Source of the DNA: an uncultured Bacilli bacterium
GTDB taxonomy: Bacteria; Bacillota_I; Bacilli_A; RF39; UBA660
Assembly (NCBI GenBank): GCA_934168005.1
Contig: CAKPMN010000001.1
Span: forward strand, 62,001-126,000
Direction: 5' to 3'
Length of the DNA: 64,000 bases
Shown in pieces: positions 34,103 through 43,504 of the stretch; position 1 is the stretch's first letter; every line of letters begins with the position of its first letter. The translations under genes and the position numbers were made by a program. The notes beneath the pieces are model-generated. The model was not told the origin of the DNA, searched no databases, and saw only the letters and a program-made list of their open reading frames with translations.

Positions 34103-35071
34103 ATGGAAGGTGATAAATTTACTTTAACAGGTTATTCTTCAATTGATTCAATGAGTGAATTTATCAATGAAAATTATACTATTTCTTCTATTAGTGACGA
34201 TGGAATTGAGGCTATATTTGATACTAATGGATGTCTTATTAATGAAGAATTAGCAACATTAAATAATATATCTGTTGGAGATACGATAGTAGTTTCCTCA
34301 GTTGAACTTAAAGTTATTGGCATATATACTGAAAAGGATGACTCATTTACAATGTTTACTAGGGGTGCGAATACAATAATAACAAGTACTGATGTTGTAA
34401 ATACTTTAGCAGGAGATGAAAAAGTTAATGTCACTCCTACATTTATTCTTACTAGTTATGATGACGTTGACAATTTTTCTAGTGAATTAACTGAAAAAGG
34501 TTTAAGTGAATATTATAGTGTTAATACAAATTATGATGAAGTTAAAAGCGCTACTAATAGTATTTCAAATGTTTTGTCTTTTTCAAATATGTTTTTAGTT
34601 TTAACTTTAGTTATAGGAGCAGTAGTTTTACTTATTATCAATCAAATTAATATACGTGAACGTAAATATGAAATAGGTGTTCTTCGTACTATTGGTATGA
34701 AGAAAAGAAATCTAATTTTTCAATTTTTAGCTGAGCTTGGAATGGTAGCTTTTGTATTTATAATAATAGGTGCAATGACAGGAGCATTATTATCTAAGCC
34801 AATAAGTAATCATTTATTACAAAATGAAATTGAATCAAGTCGTGAAACACAAGAAGAGGTAAATGATAATTTTGGTGGTCATATGAACAATCATAAAGCC
34901 CCAGGTACAATAAATGTTGAAGAAATTAGTTCTATAGATGCTGTTGTTGATTTAAAAGTTGTATCTGAATTAATGGCGATATGTTTTGGAATATTACTAG
35001 TTGGCAGTTTAACTGCTATTGTAAGTATTCAAAGATTTTCACCGCTTGAAATATTAAAGGAGAGAAGTTAA
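34103..35071 (+). pseudogene. ABC transporter permease (FtsX/MacB type), N-terminally truncated
   Basis: The remaining 322 residues begin inside an extracellular domain (about 1-165) and continue through three transmembrane helices (about 170-192, 220-245, 290-312) with the FtsX core INIRERKYEIGVLRTIGMKKRN. Full-length relatives start with a cytoplasmic helix and a first transmembrane helix, missing here. No good binding site precedes the ATG, and the in-frame stretch upstream is closed by a stop at 34061. Either a decayed permease or a lineage-specific short form. The ATPase gene behind it is intact and shares one base with the stop. Confidence 0.62.
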
Positions 35072-35730
35072 TGGAAATATTAAGATTAGATGATATTGGA
35101 TATCGTTATAGTGATGCTTCTATTGATGATTATGTTTTTAAACATATAAATTATAGTTTTTCAAAAGGAAAAGTCTATGCAATAAAGGGAAAAAGTGGGT
35201 CAGGCAAAACTACATTATTATCTATTATAAGTGGTCTTGAAATTCCAACTTGTGGTAATGTATATTTTGGCAATATAAATTTAAAAAAATATAATCTTGA
35301 TGAATATAGAAGTAATAATATAGGTATTGTTTTTCAAAGTTATAACTTATTACCACATTTAACTGCCGCACAGAATATAATTCTTTCTATGGATATTAGT
35401 AAAGTTAAAGTAGATAATAAAAAAGAAAAAGCATTAGCTTTACTTAAAAGTGTTGGCTTAGATGAAAATCATTTAGATAGAAGAATTCTAAGACTTTCTG
35501 GAGGAGAACAACAAAGAGTTGCGATAGCTAGAAGTTTATCATATAATCCTTCTGTTATAATAGCTGATGAACCAACTGGTAACTTGGATAAAGAAACAGA
35601 AGATGAAATATTAAAGATTTTTACTGATTTAGCTCATAAACAAAATAAATGTATAATAATTGTTACACATTCTAAAAATGTATGTGATAATGTTGATGTT
35701 GTTTATGATTTAGATAAAGATAAGAAGTAA
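35071..35730 (+). CDS. ABC transporter ATP-binding protein (LolD/MacB type)
   Basis: A 219-residue ATPase with Walker [10 protein letters not shown] (about residues 39-47), Q-loop [13 protein letters not shown], signature [15 protein letters not shown] and Walker [12 protein letters not shown], then the switch His in VTHSK. This is the MacB/LolD/FtsE branch that couples to FtsX-like permeases such as the truncated one just upstream. Without a full permease the transporter may not function. Confidence 0.93.
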   Translation: MEILRLDDIGYRYSDASIDDYVFKHINYSFSKGKVYAIKGKSGSGKTTLLSIISGLEIPTCGNVYFGNINLKKYNLDEYRSNNIGIVFQSYNLLPHLTAAQNIILSMDISKVKVDNKKEKALALLKSVGLDENHLDRRILRLSGGEQQRVAIARSLSYNPSVIIADEPTGNLDKETEDEILKIFTDLAHKQNKCIIIVTHSKNVCDNVDVVYDLDKDKK

Positions 35731-35746
35731 CATTTACTTCTTATTT
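35721..35746 (+). terminator. Terminator after the ABC ATPase
   Basis: AAGAAGTAA/TTACTTCTT stem with a CAT loop; the T tract is weak. Confidence 0.6.
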
Positions 35747-35747
35747 G

Positions 35748-35756
35748 TGTTATAAT
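35748..35756 (+). promoter_or_regulatory. Extended -10 promoter TGTTATAAT for holA
   Basis: TGTTATAAT, then TTGGTGAATA before the ATG. Confidence 0.5.
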
Positions 35757-35772
35757 TGATTTGGTGAATAAA

Positions 35773-36711
35773 ATGGTTTATGTGTTTTATGGAATAAATG
35801 ATTTTTTAATAGAAAAAGAAGTACTAAAATTAAGAAAAGGTGTCGATTCTATTAATTTTGTTAAATATGATTTGGAAAATACAAATTTAACCGATATTAT
35901 AATGGATGCGGATTTAGAAAATCTATTTGGTGATAAAAAAGTTATTTTAGTTGAAAATAGTTATATATTTACAGGAACTACAAATAAAAAACTTTTGGAG
36001 CAAGATACTAAATGTTTAGAGTCTTATATGCAAAATCCAAATCCAAATACAACTTTAATCTTTACAATTATTAAAGATAAGTTAGATGAGAGAAAAAAAA
36101 TATTTAAATTAGCTCGTGAAAAAGGCTATCTTCATGAATATAATAATGTTTCTGATGTTGCTTCTTTTGTAATTAATAATTTTAAACCTTATAATATTGA
36201 TAAGAAGTTAGCTAATTTATTTGTATCTAGAGTGGGGGATAATTTAAGTATTTTAAATAATGAGATAGAAAAGATTAAACTATATAAAGATACAGATTTA
36301 AATATAACGCAGAATGATATTACTGAACTAACTAGCAAAAATATTGATACAGATATCTTTAACTTAATTGATAATATTTTGTCTTCAAATAAGGAAGCAG
36401 CAATTTTAAGTTATCATGAAATGCTGAAACTAGGTGATGAACCTATTATGATATTAATAATGCTTGCTAATCAATTTAGATTAACTTATCAAGTTAAGAA
36501 GCTATATAGAATGGGATATAGTGAGAAAAATATTTCTAATATGTTAAAAGTTCACTGGTATCCAGTACGTAAAACTATTGGAAGAATGAATAACTATGAT
36601 GAGGATAAGTTATTAGATTTGTTATATCAATTATCAGAACTTGATATTAATATTAAAAATGGTAAGATAGATAAGACAATGGGATTAGAAATGTTTATTT
36701 TACAGGTATAA
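35773..36711 (+). CDS. holA: DNA polymerase III delta subunit HolA
   Basis: Clamp-loader subunit that opens the beta clamp. The 312-residue protein has the AAA+-like start VYVFYGINDFLIEKEVLKL, a central LVENSYIF and IFTIIKDKLDERKK, and the C-terminal helical collar (MLKLGDEPIMILIMLANQFRL, about 220-240). ATG at 35773 is preceded by GGTGAAT; an earlier in-frame codon at 35761 overlaps the site. In Bacillus holA lies next to rpsT; here rpsT is 7 kb away. Confidence 0.9.
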   Translation: MVYVFYGINDFLIEKEVLKLRKGVDSINFVKYDLENTNLTDIIMDADLENLFGDKKVILVENSYIFTGTTNKKLLEQDTKCLESYMQNPNPNTTLIFTIIKDKLDERKKIFKLAREKGYLHEYNNVSDVASFVINNFKPYNIDKKLANLFVSRVGDNLSILNNEIEKIKLYKDTDLNITQNDITELTSKNIDTDIFNLIDNILSSNKEAAILSYHEMLKLGDEPIMILIMLANQFRLTYQVKKLYRMGYSEKNISNMLKVHWYPVRKTIGRMNNYDEDKLLDLLYQLSELDINIKNGKIDKTMGLEMFILQV

Positions 36712-36740
36712 AAAAATAGGTTATTTTTTAACCTATTTTT
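36711..36740. terminator. Bidirectional terminator between holA and the PilB-type gene
   Basis: AAATAGGTTA/TAACCTATTT stem with A and T runs on the two sides. Confidence 0.8.
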
Positions 36741-38127
36741 ATATGTCTAAATTTATATCGAAATCATCTAAATCATTTTGTGATTTATCAGTTACAACTT
36801 CTTCTTTTGGCTCTATTTCTACTTTTGTCTCTACAGGTTTAACTTCTTCTTTAACTTGAGGTTTAGTTTCTACTTTTTTAGAAGTCATATTTGAATAATG
36901 AATAGCTTGATTTATATCTGTTTTTTCATCTTTTTTAATATCATCATTATCTAAGACGATTAGTTTTAATATTTCTTCAATTGTTGTTTCACCAGCTAAA
37001 ACTTTATTTATACCATCTTGTAATAGTGTAGTAACATCTGATGTATAAACTAACTCTCTTAAGTCTTCTTTTCTCATATTATTACTGATAGCATCTTTTA
37101 TTTTTTGATTAACTAGTAATACTTCGTGAATAGCAATACGTCCTTTATAACCGTTATTACATTCTTCACATCCAACGTTTACATATACTTCATTAATTGT
37201 TTGACCAGTTATTTCTCTTAATAAATGTTTTTCATAGTCATTAGTAGGACGAAGCTTTCTACATTTTGGACATAATCTTCTAGCTAATTTTTGTGAAATA
37301 ACACCAGTTAAGGCTGAAGCTAAAAGGTAACGTTCAACATCCATATCAAGTAAACGTTCAATTGTATTTAAACTTGAGTTGGTGTGGATTGTTGATAAAA
37401 CTAAATGCCCTGTAATAGAGGCACGAACTGCTATTTGGGCTGTTTCTGAGTCACGAATTTCTCCGATCATAATAATATTAGGGTCTTGACGTAAGATAGA
37501 ACGTAATGCTGTTGCAAAAGTAAGTCCTATTTCACTATTTGTCTGAACTTGGTTGATTCCTTCAATATTCATTTCTATTGGGTCCTCAACAGTTATTATG
37601 TTTGTTTCTTCTTTGTTTAATCTTTGTAGTACTGAATATACTGTTGTTGATTTACCAGATCCAGTAGCACCTGTTACTAAGATAATTCCGTTTGGACTAC
37701 CAATCATTTTTAATACTTTTTCATAATTGCTTTTTGAAAATCCTAATGATTCAAGTCCAGCTTGACTCATGCTATAATCCAAGATACGAATAACTATTTT
37801 CTCGCCATTATTTGTTGGAAGGGCAGATACACGCAAATCTAACATCATATTAGATAGTGTTGTTTTAATAGCACCATCTTGTGGAAGTCTTGATTCAGTT
37901 ATATTCATACCTGATATAATTTTAATACGAGTTACTAAGTTTTTCTTTATTTCATTTGGAACTTCTGCATAATCAATTAAGTCTCCATCGATACGAATAC
38001 GTACTTTCATATGATCTTCAAGGGGATCAAAGTGAATATCTGAAGCGCCTCTTTTGGCAGCATCTACTAATATATCATTTACAACTTCAACGACAGGTAG
38101 TTTTTCGAAATCTATCTTTTTAATCAT
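36739..38127 (-). CDS. Type IV pilus/type II secretion assembly ATPase (PilB/GspE)
   Basis: A 462-residue hexameric motor ATPase powering pilin polymerisation. It starts at the N2 domain (ASDIHFDPLEDHMKVRIRIDG), lacking the N-terminal MshEN region of many PilB proteins. Walker A GATGSGKST (about 152-160), Asp box, Walker B IIMIGEIRDSETA, His box, and a zinc tetracysteine (CPKC and CEEC). After the C-domain (to about 395) it has an unusual 65-residue Lys/Glu/Val-rich tail. Divergent from two prepilin genes 107 bases away, so probably their engine. PilC and prepilin peptidase are elsewhere. Confidence 0.92.
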   Translation of the reverse strand: MIKKIDFEKLPVVEVVNDILVDAAKRGASDIHFDPLEDHMKVRIRIDGDLIDYAEVPNEIKKNLVTRIKIISGMNITESRLPQDGAIKTTLSNMMLDLRVSALPTNNGEKIVIRILDYSMSQAGLESLGFSKSNYEKVLKMIGSPNGIILVTGATGSGKSTTVYSVLQRLNKEETNIITVEDPIEMNIEGINQVQTNSEIGLTFATALRSILRQDPNIIMIGEIRDSETAQIAVRASITGHLVLSTIHTNSSLNTIERLLDMDVERYLLASALTGVISQKLARRLCPKCRKLRPTNDYEKHLLREITGQTINEVYVNVGCEECNNGYKGRIAIHEVLLVNQKIKDAISNNMRKEDLRELVYTSDVTTLLQDGINKVLAGETTIEEILKLIVLDNDDIKKDEKTDINQAIHYSNMTSKKVETKPQVKEEVKPVETKVEIEPKEEVVTDKSQNDLDDFDINLDI

Positions 38128-38168
38128 TATATTGTCAACTCCTTTATTCTTTTTTTACACTTTAGGAC

Positions 38169-38187
38169 TAGCATTTATCCTAGAAAT
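38169..38187. repeat. Imperfect inverted repeat in the pilB-prepilin divergent region
   Basis: TAGGA...TCCTA arms surround a 9-10 base centre between the two divergent start codons, about 48 bases from the prepilin ATG. Could be an operator serving both directions or a hairpin. Confidence 0.3.
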
Positions 38188-38234
38188 ATTATATAATAAT
38201 GTAAAGTAAAAAACAATAAAAAGGAGTCAAATTT

Positions 38235-38747
38235 ATGAAAAAAAATAATAGAGGATTTACTCTTGTTGAAACATTAGTCGTTTCTTCTTTTATAGTTGGA
38301 ATATTGATTTTTTTATTTTCTCAATTCTCAAGACTTAAGAGTAGTTATGAAGCTTCTTTTGAGTATAATACAGTTCCCGCTTTATTTAGTGCGAAAAATG
38401 TCAATAGGTATTTAATGATAACTGGTACTAGTACTCTTAGAAATGCAGTTGATACAAGTGAATATAATTTTATTGATATAACAACTTGTCCTGAAGATTA
38501 TTTGGAAAAAACAGATTATTGCTTACAACTTTTTTCTGATTTAAATGTTATATCTGTAGTTGTTACTAAAGAAAGTACTTTTAAAACACATTTTCAAGAT
38601 TATTTAAAAGATAATTCTGGTGTTTATCATGAAAAACTATATAGTTTTGTTAAACAATTGTCTATAAGGGATGACAACTATAATGGATATCGTATAATAG
38701 CTGAGTTTAAGGGTGACAACTTTGCTAGTGTTAAGTTGAGTTATTAA
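38235..38747 (+). CDS. Prepilin-like protein
   Basis: A 170-residue prepilin with leader MKKNNRG and processing site G-FTLVETLVVSSF, mature Glu5, and a hydrophobic helix (to about residue 30). The globular part has one Cys pair (about 88 and 97) that may form a disulfide loop. AAGGAG binding site. Followed after nine bases by a second, larger prepilin; both are divergent from the PilB-type ATPase. Probably a minor or priming pilin. Confidence 0.85.
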   Translation: MKKNNRGFTLVETLVVSSFIVGILIFLFSQFSRLKSSYEASFEYNTVPALFSAKNVNRYLMITGTSTLRNAVDTSEYNFIDITTCPEDYLEKTDYCLQLFSDLNVISVVVTKESTFKTHFQDYLKDNSGVYHEKLYSFVKQLSIRDDNYNGYRIIAEFKGDNFASVKLSY

Positions 38748-38756
38748 GGAGGATTT

Positions 38757-40175
38757 ATGAAAAAGAATAATAAAGGTTTTACTTTAGTTGAAATTATTGT
38801 TACATTTTCTATGGTTTCTACCATATCTTTCCTTTTATTTCAACTTATTTTGAGCTTAAAGAATGTTTATACTTCATCTGATTTTAAAACAGTTTTATTA
38901 ATCGACCAAGGTAATATTACTAGAAGAATTAATACTGATTTATTTACTATGAAATTTGTTGGTGCTGCAAGTTGTGAAAGTAAAGTAAAAGATGCTGATT
39001 CTAAATATTGTTATTTATTTTCTTTGCAGAATCCTGCAGATGATTCTTCTTTGGTTAAAAAGTTAGAAATATTTGATGACAAAGTTGTTTATGATGGATT
39101 TACTATGGATTTTTCGAAAACTGGTTCTAAGTTAGGTCACGTTTCAACGGTTGCATCTTATACAGAAGATATAAATATGCATTATAATTCTATGTTAACA
39201 ATTGATATTCCAATAACTAATAAAATTGTTGATGGGGATTATGGTATTCATATAACATTACAGTATAATAACATAACTTCTACAATTGATGATAATATGC
39301 TTGATGATAAAAACAAAATAGAAATTGTCACTACAACAGTTCGTGATATAGTGTCTGGCATTACAGTTAAAGGAGACGGACTATATTCTGTTGCTGGGCA
39401 ATCATGGTGGGATAAAGATAGTAATTATATGCCTAGATATGTATTTATGGGTAGTAATCCTGATAATTATGTTATTTTTAGTAATAAATGTTATAGAATA
39501 CTTTCTATATCTAATATATATAGCGATCTTGATAAAACTTGGCTAAAGTTAATATATGAAGGCGATAGTGAAGATGGAAAATGTAGTTCTACTTTGAATA
39601 CTGGTAATACTGGAAGCGATGCATGGGGTGTTGCCGCTGGAAATAACAGCTGGCTTGGTAATAATGCTTATTTGCGTACTTTAGTTTTACCTAATTGGTT
39701 TAGTGGACTTAATGCCAATACGAATAGAATTCATTTACTTGCTAGCCCATTTGTTGGAGCTGTTAAAAGTTCTACTAGTACAATAGCTGATTTAATAAAT
39801 AATGAAAAATCAAATGATGGAGGAACTAGCTTGCCTGTACGTTCTACTTATATAGATGGAAATTCTACGGTATTTTTGCCAACTGTTAGTGATTTCGTAA
39901 TGGCTTCACTTGATGCTGCATGTTTTAGTGCTTCATCTGCTTATTCCACTACTTCTTGTGGTAATTCTAATTACTTAAAGAAAAATTATAATTATTGGAC
40001 TTTAAACCCAGTTGATAGTACTACTGGAAAAGTTTGGGTTATTGGAAATAATGGTTCTATTAAAGATTCGCTAGTTTTAGCTACTGGTATTGGTATTAGA
40101 CCGGTTATTTATATAAAAGGATCTTCTAAGTTTAGTGGTAATGGAAGTAGTTCTAATCCTTACGTAGTTAGATAA
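38757..40175 (+). CDS. Large prepilin fused to a C-terminal DUF6273-like domain
   Basis: A 472-residue prepilin: leader MKKNNKG, site G-FTLVEIIVTFSMV, N-terminal helix, a pilin-like middle (to about 200), then a 260-residue domain with WWDKDSNYMPRYVFMG, CYRILSI, GNNSWLGNNAYLR, YWTLNPV and GIRPVIYIKG. The tail pattern (YWTL...GIRPVIYI...GSSSNPYVV) matches a domain, DUF6273-like, common in surface proteins of related gut Firmicutes. I infer a pilus tip protein that binds a ligand or host glycan. Its end overlaps ylbJ on the other strand by 16 bases. Confidence 0.8.
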   Translation: MKKNNKGFTLVEIIVTFSMVSTISFLLFQLILSLKNVYTSSDFKTVLLIDQGNITRRINTDLFTMKFVGAASCESKVKDADSKYCYLFSLQNPADDSSLVKKLEIFDDKVVYDGFTMDFSKTGSKLGHVSTVASYTEDINMHYNSMLTIDIPITNKIVDGDYGIHITLQYNNITSTIDDNMLDDKNKIEIVTTTVRDIVSGITVKGDGLYSVAGQSWWDKDSNYMPRYVFMGSNPDNYVIFSNKCYRILSISNIYSDLDKTWLKLIYEGDSEDGKCSSTLNTGNTGSDAWGVAAGNNSWLGNNAYLRTLVLPNWFSGLNANTNRIHLLASPFVGAVKSSTSTIADLINNEKSNDGGTSLPVRSTYIDGNSTVFLPTVSDFVMASLDAACFSASSAYSTTSCGNSNYLKKNYNYWTLNPVDSTTGKVWVIGNNGSIKDSLVLATGIGIRPVIYIKGSSKFSGNGSSSNPYVVR

Positions 40176-41110
40176 AATATATAAAACATTATTCCTGATA
40201 TAGAAGAATGAAGTATTCTTGCTATAAAGTATGGAAATGTTGAAAGATCAGTATCCTCAAGGATACTGATTATTTGTATATAGATACTTATTCCTCCAAA
40301 AGAGATAAGCATAGTTGAGAGTATTCCTTTATATAGAATATCAATATTAAGATTTGATATATTAGATAAACCTGAAGTTATTTCTAAAATTCCTCTTATA
40401 GTCGAGTTAATTAGAGGATTTTTTGGCATTAAAAAACTAAATGATTCTGTTAATACGTATATAAAGATAATAGTCCCAAGTATCATTAAACATGTATTAA
40501 ATGCTTCTTTGATGCTTTCTGTTAATATTTTTGAAAAGTGTTTTTCTTTTTCTTCTTTTATAAATGTTTTAATGTTTGATGATATGTTTGCTTTTTCATA
40601 TATAAAATTAGTTTTTATTAAATGGTTAAAAATTATATATATTATTATTTCTGATAATATGTGGGATAAAAATATTAATAATCCAATATGTTTGTTATTT
40701 AAAAATACAATACCAACTGTTCCAAGTATAAATAGTGGATTTGAAAAGTAAGTAAAGGTTAATGCTTTTTCTGCTTCAATTTTTGATATTCTCTTTTCTT
40801 TATATAATTCTTTTATACATCCTGCATTTGTAGGTGTTCCGCCTAGTATGCTCATTATTAATACAAATGATATATTTGCGTCTATTTTTAATATATTAAA
40901 TATAGGCTTTAAAATTTCTTTAATTGGTTTAATAAAGTCCAGTTTTATCATAAGATGTGTTATAATAAGAAATGGAAATAGGCTTGGTAATAATGAATTA
41001 TACCATATGTCAATTCCAGCCTTTACAGATTCCATTATAATTTCTTTGTTTATGAAAATTGATATAAAAAATGTTACAACGAAAGTATTAATCAATAGTG
41101 TTTTTTTCAA
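40160..41110 (-). CDS. ylbJ: Sporulation integral membrane protein YlbJ (SpoVV-like)
   Basis: A 316-residue membrane protein with about eight transmembrane helices and the family marks SLLPSLFPFLI (about 37-47), GGTPTNAGCI and FSNPLFILG, plus a repeated gate-like half near the C-terminus. YlbJ (SpoVV) moves dipicolinic acid into the forespore across the outer forespore membrane in Bacillus. It is shorter than the Bacillus protein. TTG at 41110 follows AGGTGAT; a GTG at 41119 overlaps that site. Divergent from the YlbL-type gene, and ylbJ-ylbL are also near neighbours in Bacillus. Confidence 0.83.
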   Translation of the reverse strand: MKKTLLINTFVVTFFISIFINKEIIMESVKAGIDIWYNSLLPSLFPFLIITHLMIKLDFIKPIKEILKPIFNILKIDANISFVLIMSILGGTPTNAGCIKELYKEKRISKIEAEKALTFTYFSNPLFILGTVGIVFLNNKHIGLLIFLSHILSEIIIYIIFNHLIKTNFIYEKANISSNIKTFIKEEKEKHFSKILTESIKEAFNTCLMILGTIIFIYVLTESFSFLMPKNPLINSTIRGILEITSGLSNISNLNIDILYKGILSTMLISFGGISIYIQIISILEDTDLSTFPYFIARILHSSISGIMFYIFYLTT

Positions 41111-41164
41111 GTTTATCACCTATATGATTATATGTTGTTTGTTTTAGCAAAAGAAAGGAAAATT

Positions 41165-42148
41165 ATGAAAAAGATTAAAAAATTTTTTAAAGAATATTGG
41201 GTACTTATAGTGTTTTTTATTTTTAATTTAGTATTTTTTTATTTACCAATTCCTTATACTGTAAGTGGAATAGGTGGATTAATACCTATAGAAGATAGAT
41301 TTTCAATTGATGATAAAAATATAAGTAATTATTATATGGCTTATGTTACATCATTAAAAGGTACACCAGCGACTGTTTTATATGGACTATTAAATAAAAA
41401 TTATGAAGTTGAAAAGATGAGTTTAAAAGAAATAGATGATGATAATTTATATAGTCAAGTATTGCTTGATACATCTTCTAATAGTTCTGTTATAAATGCA
41501 TATAAGAAAGCTGGAAAAGAAATTAGTATCGATAAAGCTTATTTTGAAGTACTTGGTTTTGAAAATAATTCTAATAATTTAAAAGTTATGGATAAAATAA
41601 TAGGCATTGAGGGTAAAAAATTTAAAACAGAAGAAGAAGTATATAGTGCATTTGATACTATTTTAAGCGAAAAAGAAGTAGGAGATAAAGTTAATTTAAC
41701 TGTAGAACGTGATAATAAAAATGTAGATGCTTGGGCAACAATTGTTTTAATTGATGATGAAAAAAAACTTGGTCTTTCAGGATTTGTTTCTAGTGATATT
41801 AGTGTATCACCATCAATCAAATTTAATTTTGATAAGCATGAATCTGGCCCATCTGGGGGATTTATGATGTCTCTTGCTATATATGATTTATTAGTTGAAG
41901 ATGATATTGCTCATGGCCTTAAAATAGCTGGGACTGGTACTATTGATGCGGATGGTAATGTTGGAGTGATAGGTGGTGTATCACATAAGATTAGAGGCGC
42001 AAAAAAAGAAGACATTGATATCTTCTTTGTACCTGATGAGAATTATGAAGAGGCAAATAAAGTTTGTAAAAGTGAAGGTTGCGATTTTGATTTAGTTAAA
42101 ATTAATACTTTTGATGAAGCTTTAGAGTATTTAAAAAACTACAATTAG
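41165..42148 (+). CDS. YlbL-type PDZ/Lon-domain serine protease
   Basis: A 327-residue membrane protease. N-terminal anchor (about residues 14-32), a central PDZ-like part (about 115-185) and a C-terminal S16 Lon-like protease with the Ser/Lys dyad: Ser in ESGPSGGFM and Lys in GGVSHKIRGA. YlbL/SepM relatives act outside the membrane in peptide maturation and DNA damage checkpoint recovery. ATG at 41165 follows AGAAAGGAAAA; an upstream frame from 41132 has no such site. Confidence 0.88.
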   Translation: MKKIKKFFKEYWVLIVFFIFNLVFFYLPIPYTVSGIGGLIPIEDRFSIDDKNISNYYMAYVTSLKGTPATVLYGLLNKNYEVEKMSLKEIDDDNLYSQVLLDTSSNSSVINAYKKAGKEISIDKAYFEVLGFENNSNNLKVMDKIIGIEGKKFKTEEEVYSAFDTILSEKEVGDKVNLTVERDNKNVDAWATIVLIDDEKKLGLSGFVSSDISVSPSIKFNFDKHESGPSGGFMMSLAIYDLLVEDDIAHGLKIAGTGTIDADGNVGVIGGVSHKIRGAKKEDIDIFFVPDENYEEANKVCKSEGCDFDLVKINTFDEALEYLKNYN

Positions 42149-42158
42149 TAGTTTTTTT
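42133..42158. terminator. Bidirectional terminator
   Basis: AAAAACTAC/GTAGTTTTT stem between the YlbL-type gene and the convergent transglutaminase-like gene. Confidence 0.8.
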
Positions 42159-43086
42159 ATTTTGCTTCTAAATATACATTTGTGTCGTAGTTGTGCTGCT
42201 CATTATCTAAATTTTTTAGAGCTGTTGTGTTAATTAGAAAGAATTTATGTGTTAAAACATCCTTTCTTTCATTGTTATTATCTATTACTACTGGATCGTC
42301 CCAAGTTAGATCTAAATGTTTCCATTCATTATTTATATAAACTAAGTTCCAGATGTGATTAACTGATGATATTCTGTAGTTATTTATACCCATTTTTTCT
42401 AAGAATAATGCCATTGCATCTGTATATCCTCCACATAGGGCAATACCATTTAATAAAGGTCCATATGCCATATTACTTTTATATAGGTATTTATTTTGAT
42501 TTAATGGATCTTTTTCTTTTTCTTGATCATATTTAGTATTATTTATTATGTAGTCGTGGACTTTTTTAATTTTTTCATAGTCACTCATATTTTGGTTTAT
42601 TATTTTATCATAAATAGTATTTACTTCTTTATCGATGGCAAGTATATCAGATGTTGTATATAAATGTTCTATATTAACTGTAACTTTACCAAAGTTATTA
42701 ATACTTAATGTTATTGAAGAATATGTATTATATGGATGAACAAAGTTGTTGATATTTCCTAAAATGGAGTTATCTTTAGCAATTTCATTTATATCTTTAT
42801 TGCAGTCTTTGTATGAATCATCACAGTAGAATGAAAATTCTGTCCAACCTGAATTTATTATTGTATATAAAATATTTAATACTTCTTCTTTATTTTTTGG
42901 AGAAAAATCAGTAGTATTTTGAACATATTTATAATCTTCATCTTTTTTATATGATATAACTTCTGGAATATTTATCTCTTTTTTGAATATGAAATTTTTA
43001 TATAGATAGGTGGCAATTGGTTTTCTATAATATATGATTAAAGCACAAGTTATAACTGTTATAATGCTACCTAAGAATTTTTTCAT
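42157..43086 (-). CDS. Membrane-anchored transglutaminase-like protein
   Basis: A 309-residue surface protein: N-terminal signal-anchor (about residues 5-23), a 130-residue variable region, then a transglutaminase/protease-like domain with the Cys in GIALCGGYTDA, His in SSVNHIWNLV and Asp in LDLTWDDP, in the correct order for a catalytic triad. Such proteins act as cysteine proteases or crosslinkers at the cell wall. Monocistronic, with a weak binding site (TGGTGATA). Confidence 0.8.
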   Translation of the reverse strand: MKKFLGSIITVITCALIIYYRKPIATYLYKNFIFKKEINIPEVISYKKDEDYKYVQNTTDFSPKNKEEVLNILYTIINSGWTEFSFYCDDSYKDCNKDINEIAKDNSILGNINNFVHPYNTYSSITLSINNFGKVTVNIEHLYTTSDILAIDKEVNTIYDKIINQNMSDYEKIKKVHDYIINNTKYDQEKEKDPLNQNKYLYKSNMAYGPLLNGIALCGGYTDAMALFLEKMGINNYRISSVNHIWNLVYINNEWKHLDLTWDDPVVIDNNNERKDVLTHKFFLINTTALKNLDNEQHNYDTNVYLEAK

Positions 43087-43120
43087 ATTATCACCATTCT
43101 CATTATATCAAAATAAGATA

Positions 43121-43146
43121 AAAAAAAGAAGTAAAAAATTACTTCA
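43121..43146 (-). terminator. Terminator after rpsT
   Basis: Minus-strand GAAGTAA-TTTT-TTACTTC followed by T run. Confidence 0.8.
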
Positions 43147-43402
43147 TTTCGTTTACTTTTTTAGTAAGTCTTGATTTATTACGAGCAACATAGTTACTTG
43201 TTACAACTTTAGCTGTTAAGGCTTTGTCTAAACGTTTTAATACTATGTTTAAGTTTTCTTTAGCTTCATCAATATTCTTTTGAGCTATTGATTTTTCTAA
43301 TTTTTTTACAGCTGTTTTTAAACTTGCTTTGTATTCATTATTGATTTTGCTTTTCTTTTCTTGAACTAATACTGCTTTTTTAGCGTTTTTAATATTTGGC
43401 AT
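43139..43402 (-). CDS. rpsT: 30S ribosomal protein S20
   Basis: An 87-residue, very basic, all-helical ribosomal protein with the start MPNIKNAKKAV and the C-terminal NYVARNKSRLTKKVN typical of S20. GGAGGTGAGAT binding site on the minus strand. As in Bacillus, gpr lies next door in the opposite orientation (rpsT and gpr are neighbours there too). Confidence 0.95.
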   Translation of the reverse strand: MPNIKNAKKAVLVQEKKSKINNEYKASLKTAVKKLEKSIAQKNIDEAKENLNIVLKRLDKALTAKVVTSNYVARNKSRLTKKVNEMK

Positions 43403-43504
43403 TATCTCACCTCCAAGTCACTTGCTTTTAATATTTTAACAAATTTTTCTAAGAAATGCAAATAAAAGTTCTACTTTTGGCAAAAAATAGTAATGGTGAT
43501 AATC

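Noticed and set aside
43430..43504. Sigma-G type promoter upstream of gpr
   Set aside because: No clear pair of GHATR and CATNHTA boxes at correct spacing could be found; only A-rich partial matches.
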